Positions 58,247 through 64,000 of a stretch of 64,000 nt of DNA are shown one piece after another. Where the stretch lies: contig CAVUUF010000001.1 of NCBI GenBank assembly GCA_963744575.1, positions 62,001 through 126,000 of the forward strand, in the 5' to 3' direction. Numbering within the stretch: the first letter of the stretch is position 1; every line of letters begins with the position of its first letter. A model generated the notes under the pieces. That model was given only the letters and a program-made list of their open reading frames with translations, was not told where the DNA came from and did not search any database. The DNA is from Palsa-504 sp963744575. GTDB taxonomy: Bacteria > Actinomycetota > Actinomycetes > Streptosporangiales > Streptosporangiaceae. The translations under genes were made by a program, and so were the position numbers.

Positions 58247-58860
58247 CGCGCCACCGTCCGGCGGCCGGGTTTGCTCATGGACCGGGTGTGCTCGGCGAAG
58301 ACCGCGGCGACCCGTCCGGCCCGGGGCACCTGGCGCGCCGCGTGAGCCAGCCGCCAGATTACCGCCACCGCGACGACGAGCGCGCAGCCGACCGCCAGGT
58401 CAAGCAGCCAGCCCTGGTGCAGGTCCGTGCTCGAGCCGATGCTGTGCGCGAACGCGACCGGCCAGCTGGCGTACGCGAGCAGGTGGATGGCCCGCCACAG
58501 GACGCGGTTCATCCGGCCGCGGAGCAGGCTGGTCACGATCATCGCCAGCATCAGGTCCAGCGATATCGCGCCCAGGCCCAGCCACAGCCGCTCGTAGCCG
58601 GAGGCGAACGGGATGACCGCGGACAGCAGCGGGATGTGCACGTAGGTGTCGAGCACCGCGGTCAGCACGTGGATCGCGATGAACGCCACCGCCAGCAGGG
58701 AGAGGTTCCGGTGGATGCCCGTCACCGCGAACCGGGGCAGGCCGGGCAGCCGGCCCTGCCGGTTGACCAGGATGCCGAGGACCAGGACGGCCGTCAGCAG
58801 CAGCAGCGCGACGACTCCGGTCGCGCGGCTGGCGTACCAGAACACGGTGGTCCCGCTCAT
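58243..58860 (-). CDS. Ferric reductase-like transmembrane haem protein
   Basis: This 205-residue protein has six probable membrane helices and paired His for haem b: GIHRNLSLLAVAFIAIHVL (two His 14 apart) and RAIHLLAYASWPVAFAHSIG (two His 14 apart). The pattern matches ferric reductase/MsrQ-like domains. It would carry electrons across the membrane from the NuoF-like protein to an outside acceptor. The C-terminus is a short basic cytoplasmic tail. Confidence 0.88.
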   Translation of the reverse strand: MSGTTVFWYASRATGVVALLLLTAVLVLGILVNRQGRLPGLPRFAVTGIHRNLSLLAVAFIAIHVLTAVLDTYVHIPLLSAVIPFASGYERLWLGLGAISLDLMLAMIVTSLLRGRMNRVLWRAIHLLAYASWPVAFAHSIGSSTDLHQGWLLDLAVGCALVVAVAVIWRLAHAARQVPRAGRVAAVFAEHTRSMSKPGRRTVAR

Positions 58861-58863
58861 CGT

Positions 58864-58945
58864 TCGTTCCCGTCGGTGGTCTGGTCGTTCACGGTCGTCT
58901 GGTCGTTCACGTCGGTCGTCGTCCTGTCGTTCACGTCATCCATCG
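58864..58945. repeat. Imperfect tandem repeats between apbE and the ferric-reductase-like gene
   Basis: Four copies of TCGTTCACG are spaced 18-24 bases apart, each followed by a GGTCGTCTGG-like stretch, in the 115-base gap upstream of the membrane haem gene. The array has no coding role that I can see. It could be a protein-binding array or a recombination remnant. Confidence 0.5.
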
Positions 58946-58975
58946 TCGGTGATCGCCATATGCGGAGCCTGCATG

Positions 58976-59965
58976 TTACTTCTGTGTTGTCTCTGACTCA
59001 TCGGGCCAGCCGGCCACGGTGAACACCACGCCGGTCGCGTCGACCAGCCGGGCCGGCAGGCCGAGCCCCGCCAGCCAGCCCAGCGCCCGGCGGCCGCGGA
59101 TGACCGCGGCCGTGCTCGCCGCGTTGGCGTCGGCGCAGCTGCCCGCGGTGACCGAGACGGTACGCCAGACGGGCTCGGCGGGCAGGCCGGTGCGCGGGTC
59201 GAGGATGTGGTGCAGCACGTCGCCGCCGCGCTGCCAGCGGCGCGCGGCGGTGCTCGAGGTGGCCAGGCCGCCGTCGCGGATGGCGATCAGCGCGTACGGT
59301 CCCGCTGGCGTCTCGCCGGCCGGCCCGGTCACGTCCTGCACCCTTATCCGCCACCCTGCGGCTGGGGCCGGGCCGGCCACCGCGATGTCACCGCCCAGGC
59401 TGACCAGCACGCCGCAGCCGGTCCGGGCCGCGATCCGCGTCGCGGACCGGTCCGCGGCCCACGCCTTCGCGGTCGCGCCCAGGTCGAGCTGGACCCCGGC
59501 GGGCATGGTCAGGGACCGGCCGTCCAGGTGGACCTCGCGCCAGCCGGGCACCGTCCTGACGGTGAGTGCGATCCGCGGTCCACTCACTTCGATCTGCTCG
59601 AAATCACGATCGTATCCTACCGCGGACATGGCCGCGCCCACGGTCGGGTCCACGTCGCCGTCGGTCAGCCGGGCGGCCCGCAGCGCCACCGCGATGGCCT
59701 CGGCCAGCAGCGGGCTGAGTTCTGCCGCGCGGCCGCCGCGCAGGGCGCGGATCTCGGAGTCGGACCGGAACCGGCTGCACGCCGCGTCCACGTCGGCCAG
59801 ATCCTCGGTGAGCAGGCGGCGGGCCTCGGTGAGCGCGGCCGGTTCGGTCACCACCAGCTGGACCAGCGTCCCGAGGGCGCGCCAGCTGGCCGTATCGGTT
59901 CGCGCTGTGCCCGTTCGCGCTGCGCCGGTTCGCGCCGTGGCCAGCTCCCCCCCGGGCCGCGGCAT
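58976..59965 (-). CDS. apbE: FAD:protein FMN transferase (ApbE family)
   Basis: This 329-residue enzyme attaches FMN covalently to Thr/Ser of target proteins. Motifs seen: SRFRSDSEIRAL, DPTVGAAM, the LDLGATAKAWAADR region, GGDIAV and the Mg site ADANAASTAAV. The start ATG overlaps the upstream stop by one base. No lipoprotein or Tat signal is obvious, but the N-terminal 25 residues are repetitive (ARTGAARTGTARTDTA). The context of ferric-reductase-like, NuoF-like and ferredoxin genes fits extracytosolic flavinylation systems. Confidence 0.92.
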   Translation of the reverse strand: MPRPGGELATARTGAARTGTARTDTASWRALGTLVQLVVTEPAALTEARRLLTEDLADVDAACSRFRSDSEIRALRGGRAAELSPLLAEAIAVALRAARLTDGDVDPTVGAAMSAVGYDRDFEQIEVSGPRIALTVRTVPGWREVHLDGRSLTMPAGVQLDLGATAKAWAADRSATRIAARTGCGVLVSLGGDIAVAGPAPAAGWRIRVQDVTGPAGETPAGPYALIAIRDGGLATSSTAARRWQRGGDVLHHILDPRTGLPAEPVWRTVSVTAGSCADANAASTAAVIRGRRALGWLAGLGLPARLVDATGVVFTVAGWPDESETTQK

Positions 59966-60369
59966 CAGGAGCCGCCGGAGGTGGCCTGGCTGCCGCCCGA
60001 ACTGGAGGCTGGCGAGGAGCCCGAGCTGAAACCGCTCGAGCCCGAGTTGGAGGCCGACGAACCGGAGCTGGAGGACGAGCCGGAATTCGAGCTGGAGCCG
60101 GAGTTGGCGGAGCTCGAGCCGGTGCCGGAGCCGGAGCTGGCGGAGCTCGAGCCGGTGCCGGAGCTGGTCGCGGACGAGCCGCCGGAGGTCGATCCCGAAC
60201 CCGAGGACGTCGCGGTCTTGTGCGTGGACCCCGGCAGGGCCAGGGCCAGCGCGCCGGCTGTCACCACGCTGGCCATGGTGACCGCGGTGGTGGTGGACCG
60301 GACCTTGTTCCGGCCGCGCTCCCTGGCCGCGATGGCCTGGCGGATCTCGTCTCGCTGTCTGCTGCTCAT
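59965..60369 (-). CDS. Ser/Gly-rich single-pass membrane or secreted protein
   Basis: This 134-residue protein has a basic N-terminus (MSSRQRDEIRQAIAARERGR), one hydrophobic segment (VTMASVVTAGALALAL) and then about 80 residues almost entirely of Ser and Gly with a few Thr, Asn and Ala. Such tails are disordered wall or surface spacers. It heads the apbE operon. No FMN-binding domain motif (SGAT type) is present, so whether it is an ApbE target is open. Confidence 0.7.
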   Translation of the reverse strand: MSSRQRDEIRQAIAARERGRNKVRSTTTAVTMASVVTAGALALALPGSTHKTATSSGSGSTSGGSSATSSGTGSSSASSGSGTGSSSANSGSSSNSGSSSSSGSSASNSGSSGFSSGSSPASSSGGSQATSGGS

Positions 60370-60526
60370 GTTCTCATTCTGCGGTCACGTCTTAGGAGCG
60401 GGATGCACGAACCTTCTCTGTTTCCTATGAGCCAGAGCCTGGCTTTCGCTCCGCTGGCGGCGAGGTTACCCAGGCAACATGAAGGACAGCTGAAGCCCCG
60501 CAGCGGCCGCGGAGGGATGCTGGTGG

Positions 60527-61030
60527 GTGAGAGGGCACGCGGGGGGCTGGTGGCAGGGTGAGAGGGCGCGGGAGGTGCTGGTGGAGGCGGAGGGGGTGCG
60601 GGAAGTGCTGGTGGCGGAGCGGGAGCTCGCGCGGGAGCGGGTGACGGCGCTGGAGCGGGAGTTCGCCGGGCTCGCCGAGGCGGCCAGCGCGGCCGGGACG
60701 GACGACGAGCATGACCCGGAGGGCGCGACGCTCGCGTTCGAGCGGCAGCACGCGGCCGCCCTGCTGGCGGCGGCGCGGGAGCAGGTGGCGGCCCTCGACG
60801 CCGCGCTGCGGCGGCTGGCCGAGGGCCGGTACGGGGTGTGCGACCGGTGCGGGCGGCCCATCGGGGCCGAACGGCTGGCCGCCCGCCCGGCCGCGCTGAC
60901 CTGTATCCGGTGTGCGGGTTCGCGCCGCGCGTTAAACCCGGACGTCATGAACGGCCAGCCGGTCATCCCGGTGCGGGGCGGATTCACCCGGCTCGTCCGG
61001 CCCGTAGATCAGGCGATGAGGGCCTGGTAG
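60527..61030 (+). CDS. DksA/TraR family zinc-finger protein
   Basis: A long N-terminal coiled coil (EVLVAERELARERVTALERE, later FERQHAAALLAAAREQVAAL) is followed by ALRRLAEGRYGVCDRCGRPI and TCIRC, the DksA-type C4 zinc finger. These proteins modulate RNA polymerase via the secondary channel. Start is uncertain: GTG 60527 is the furthest, and inner GTG codons near 60575-60610 with G-rich sites are possible. The last 30 residues extend beyond the family end and overlap the convergent hydrolase gene. Confidence 0.82.
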   Translation: MRGHAGGWWQGERAREVLVEAEGVREVLVAERELARERVTALEREFAGLAEAASAAGTDDEHDPEGATLAFERQHAAALLAAAREQVAALDAALRRLAEGRYGVCDRCGRPIGAERLAARPAALTCIRCAGSRRALNPDVMNGQPVIPVRGGFTRLVRPVDQAMRAW

Positions 61031-62274
61031 ACGAGCTGGCGCAGCTGCGGGCGGATCGGGTGGGTGCTGGACGGGAGCAGCTGGGTGAAGAACGAGACGG
61101 TCAGTTCGGCCGCCGGGTCCACCCAGAACGTGGTGCTCGCCGCTCCGCCCCAGGAGATCTCGCCCGCCGAGCAGACCACCTTACCCGGCAGCGGGTCGAT
61201 GACGACGGCGAAGCCGAGGCCGAAGCCGACCCCGCGGAACGGGGACTCGGCGTACAGCGGGCGGCCGAACGTCTCCAGGTCCAGCCCGCCGGGCAGGTGG
61301 TTGCGGGTCATGTAGCCGACCGTGCGCGGGCTGAGCAGCTTCGTGCCGTCCAGCTCGCCGGCCGGGCTGTCCGGCCGGTGCAGCAGCATCTGGGTGAACC
61401 GGTCGTAGTCGGCCGCGGTGGACACCAGGCCGCCTCCCCCGCTGAGCATCCGCGGTTCCTTCAGGGCCGCCTGGCCGAATGCGTCCATCCTGGTCGCCTT
61501 GCCGTCCTGGCCGGGCCGGTAGAGCGCGGCCAGCCGGTCCCGTGCGGCCGGGCCGGCCCAGAATGCGGTGCCGGTCATGCCGAGCGGGCGCAGGATCCGG
61601 GCCGCGAAGAACTCGTCGAGGCGCTGGCCGGAGGCGACCTCGACGACCCGGCCGAGGACGTCGGTGGCCACCGAGTAGTTCCACTCCGCCCCCGGCTGGA
61701 ACAGCAGCGGGAGGCCGGCCCATAGGTCGCAGGCCTGGGCCAGGTCCGCGCCGGGCGGCGTGCCCCACTCGAAGCCGGCCGCCCGGTACAGGGCGTCGAC
61801 CGGATGGACCCGGTGGAAGCCGTAGCTGAGCCCGGCCGTGTGGGTGAGCAGGTGCCAGACCCGCACCGGCTCGGTCGCCGGGATCGTCACCTGCCTGACG
61901 TCCGAGCCGCCGGCGTAGACGCGGACGTCTGCGAAGGCGGGGATAAAGGCGCTGACCGGATCGGTGAGCGCCAGCCTGCCCTCCTCGTACAAGATCATCG
62001 CGGCGACCGAGGTGATCGGCTTGGTCATCGAGTAGATCCGCCACAGCGTGTCGTCGGTCACCGGCAGGCCCGCCTCGAGGTCGCGTGACCCGCACCGGGC
62101 CACGTGGGCCAGGCGGCCGCGGCGGCGCACGGTGAGCAGCCAGCCGGGCAGGCGGCCGTCTTCCACGTAGCCGGCGAAGTGCGCGTCGATGCGCTTGAGC
62201 CGTTCTTCGTCCAGGCCGGCCTCGGCCGGGTCCGTCTCGATCGTCAGTTCCGTCACTGGATAAGTATGCGACAC
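61009..62274 (-). CDS. Beta-lactamase-fold serine hydrolase (EstB/class C-like)
   Basis: This 421-residue protein has the SxxK nucleophile motif in RIYSMTKPITSVAAM, the YxN-type motif in EWNYSVATDVLGR and a C-terminal GGAASTTFWVDP segment corresponding to the KTG-like strand. There is no signal peptide, which argues for a cytoplasmic esterase or peptidase rather than a secreted beta-lactamase. It is convergent with the DksA-like gene and divergent from the acyl-CoA synthetase. Confidence 0.9.
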   Translation of the reverse strand: MSHTYPVTELTIETDPAEAGLDEERLKRIDAHFAGYVEDGRLPGWLLTVRRRGRLAHVARCGSRDLEAGLPVTDDTLWRIYSMTKPITSVAAMILYEEGRLALTDPVSAFIPAFADVRVYAGGSDVRQVTIPATEPVRVWHLLTHTAGLSYGFHRVHPVDALYRAAGFEWGTPPGADLAQACDLWAGLPLLFQPGAEWNYSVATDVLGRVVEVASGQRLDEFFAARILRPLGMTGTAFWAGPAARDRLAALYRPGQDGKATRMDAFGQAALKEPRMLSGGGGLVSTAADYDRFTQMLLHRPDSPAGELDGTKLLSPRTVGYMTRNHLPGGLDLETFGRPLYAESPFRGVGFGLGFAVVIDPLPGKVVCSAGEISWGGAASTTFWVDPAAELTVSFFTQLLPSSTHPIRPQLRQLVYQALIA

Positions 62275-62318
62275 CGGTGAGCTTCCCGACCGGGGCGGTT
62301 AGCTGCCACGATAGGCGC

Positions 62319-64000
62319 ATGACTTCTTCAACCGAAGCGTTCCGCGCCGCGCGGGACCTGCTGCTCCGCCACCGGGACGACTACGACTCGGCGCGGCGCG
62401 AGTTCAGCTGGCCGCAGCTCGGCGAGTTCAACTGGGCGCTCGACTGGTTCGACGTGATCGCGGCCGAGCACCCGGACCGGCCCGCGCTGCGGATCCTCGG
62501 CGACGGCGCGGCCAGCCTGACCTACGGCGAGCTGGCCGCGCGATCCGGGCAGCTGGCCAGCTGGCTGCGCGGCCTCGGCGTGCGGCGCGGCGACCGGGTG
62601 CTGCTGATGCTCGGCAACGTGGCGCCGCTGTGGGAGGTCATCCTGGCCACGATGAAGCTCGGCGCCGTGATCATCCCGGCGTCGACGCTGCTGCAGCCGG
62701 CCGACCTGGTGGACCGCATCTCCCGCGGCCAGGTCCGGCACGTGATCACGGAGACGGCGCAGCTGGAAAAGTTCGGCCAGGTGCCGGGCGAGTGGACGCG
62801 GGTCGTGGTCGACGGCGCGGCGGACGGCTGGCGGGACTACGCCGCCGCGTTCGCCGGGCCCGCAGGGTTCACCCCCGAGGGCGTCACCCGGGCCGGCGAC
62901 CCGCTGCTGCTCTACTTCACCTCGGGCACCACGGCCCTGCCCAAGCTCGTCGGGCACACGCAGGTCAGCTACCCGGTGGGGCACCTGTCCACCATGTACT
63001 GGATCGGCATCCAGCCGGGCGACGTGCACCTGAACCTGTCCTCCCCCGGCTGGGCCAAGCACGCCTGGAGCAACCTGTACGCGCCGTGGAACGCGCAGGC
63101 CACCGTGCTGGTGCTGAACTACCAGCGGTTCTCGGCGGCCTCGCTGCTGGCCGCGTTCGGCGACTGCGGGGTGACCACGTTCTGCGCGCCGCCCACGGTA
63201 TGGCGGATGCTGATCCAGGACGACCTGTCCGCGGCGGACACCTCGTCGCTGCGGGAATGCGTGGCCGCGGGCGAGCCGCTCAATCCGGAGGTGATCGAGC
63301 AGGTGCGCAAGGCCTGGGGGATCACCGTCCGGGACGGGTTCGGCCAGACCGAGACCACCGCGCAGGTCGGCAATACGCCCGGCCAGCCGGTGCGGGTCGG
63401 CTCGATGGGGCGGCCGCTGCCCGGTTACCCGGTCGCGCTGGTGGACCCGGTCACCGGGGAGCCGGGCCGGGACGGGGAGATCTGCCTGCACCTGTCGCAG
63501 CGCCCGCTCGGGCTGATGACCGGCTACCTGGATGATCCCGAGCTGGACGACCGGGCCATGGCCGGCGGCTACTACCACACCGGCGACGTGGCCACCTCGG
63601 ACGACGACGGCTACATCACCTACGTGGGCCGCACCGACGACGTGTTCAAGGCCTCGGACTACCGGATCTCGCCGTTCGAGCTCGAGTCCATCCTGATCGA
63701 GCACGAGGCGGTGGCCGAGGCCGCGGTGGTGCCGTCCCCGGACCCGGTCCGGCTGGCCGTGCCGAAGGCCTACGTGCTGCTGGCCGCGGGGCGGGAGCCG
63801 TCGGGCGAGCTGGCGCAGTCGATCATGGCGTTCTGCCGGGAGCGGGTCGCACCGTACAAGCGGATCCGCCGGCTGGAGTTCGGTGACCTGCCCAAGACGA
63901 TCTCCGGCAAGATCCGCCGGGTCGAGCTGCGCTCCCAGGAGACCGGCCGGCCGTCGGCGCCGCGCGGCGTCACCGAGTTCTGGGAAGAGGACTTCACCTG
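62319..64000 (+). CDS. Acyl-CoA synthetase (AMP-forming, medium-chain type), last base outside window
   Basis: This adenylate-forming enzyme of 560 codons begins MTSSTEAFRAARDLLLRHRD. Core motifs are YFTSGTTALPKLVGHT (P-loop, with Ala where Gly is usual), RDGFGQTETTAQVGN, YYHTGDVATSDDDGYITYVG and the C-terminal lysine in KTISGKIRR. It activates a fatty or aromatic acid with ATP and CoA. The layout matches ACSM-type medium-chain synthetases. The window ends in TG after GAAGAGGACTTCACC, so the stop is almost certainly TGA split by the edge. Confidence 0.92.
   Translation, partial: MTSSTEAFRAARDLLLRHRDDYDSARREFSWPQLGEFNWALDWFDVIAAEHPDRPALRILGDGAASLTYGELAARSGQLASWLRGLGVRRGDRVLLMLGNVAPLWEVILATMKLGAVIIPASTLLQPADLVDRISRGQVRHVITETAQLEKFGQVPGEWTRVVVDGAADGWRDYAAAFAGPAGFTPEGVTRAGDPLLLYFTSGTTALPKLVGHTQVSYPVGHLSTMYWIGIQPGDVHLNLSSPGWAKHAWSNLYAPWNAQATVLVLNYQRFSAASLLAAFGDCGVTTFCAPPTVWRMLIQDDLSAADTSSLRECVAAGEPLNPEVIEQVRKAWGITVRDGFGQTETTAQVGNTPGQPVRVGSMGRPLPGYPVALVDPVTGEPGRDGEICLHLSQRPLGLMTGYLDDPELDDRAMAGGYYHTGDVATSDDDGYITYVGRTDDVFKASDYRISPFELESILIEHEAVAEAAVVPSPDPVRLAVPKAYVLLAAGREPSGELAQSIMAFCRERVAPYKRIRRLEFGDLPKTISGKIRRVELRSQETGRPSAPRGVTEFWEEDFT

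Noticed and set aside
59980..60190. Repetitive region considered as an intergenic satellite
   Set aside because: It is the coding sequence of the Ser/Gly-rich tail of the protein at 59965-60369.

Overview
The window is high-GC DNA with long GC-rich open frames, frequent GTG/TTG starts, 4-bp ATGA/GTGA gene overlaps and typical actinobacterial families (DUF1707, DUF3052, VapBC, FUSC, S53 peptidase, ISAzo13 and integrase-core insertion sequences). It is most likely chromosome of a filamentous or soil actinomycete. I cannot name a genus from sequence alone.

Left edge and genomic island (about 464-24333). A partial response regulator runs off the left end. It is followed by tRNA-Arg(CCG) at 464-535. 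A large serine recombinase reads toward the tRNA and its last codons lie inside it, so a mobile island appears to have integrated at the tRNA 3' end. A 12-bp copy of that 3' end recurs at 24322-24333, where core-type genes resume, which defines a candidate island of about 23.8 kb. The island holds a three-gene overlapping integration operon, a DNA methyltransferase whose 5' end was replaced by an insertion sequence, a complete IS, an internally deleted IS, a large conflict-type gene set, an ISAzo13 fragment and a VapBC toxin-antitoxin pair.

The conflict-type set (7126-22476) is the most unusual part. It comprises a 1459-residue caspase-like/STAND-NTPase/double WD40-propeller protein, a convergent giant protein of about 3240 residues with no family I recognise (helical ends, very long beta-rich middle), and an alpha/beta hydrolase divergent from the giant. 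A 19-bp AT-rich palindrome sits in the giant gene's promoter. The architecture suggests a sensor-protease-effector immune or programmed-death system, which is inference.

Core region part 1 (24415-36895). A MecA-type penicillin-binding protein and small membrane proteins come first. Next is a six-gene amide-bond cluster (28315-34871): three paralogous ATP-grasp ligases, an S51/cyanophycinase-like serine hydrolase and two esterases. A free-standing double ClpX-type zinc-finger protein and the transhydrogenase SthA follow.

Core region part 2 (37070-50804). This holds an HtrA-like protease, a hemerythrin, a secreted sedolisin, an orphan MreB-like protein preceded by 18-bp tandem repeats, a PadR-ABC transporter operon with a perfect 19-bp operator, a DUF3052 protein, an MFS transporter with an apparent frameshift, a FUSC protein and arginine deiminase.

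Core region part 3 (50815-64000). An operon runs M20 peptidase, NudC, FAD-linked sugar-alcohol-type oxidase, arginine deiminase. PurM and pirin follow. A redox operon (Ser/Gly-rich membrane protein, ApbE, ferric-reductase-like membrane protein, NuoF-like flavoprotein, ferredoxin) looks like a transmembrane electron-transfer system. The window ends with a DksA-type protein, a beta-lactamase-fold hydrolase and an acyl-CoA synthetase whose last base lies just outside.
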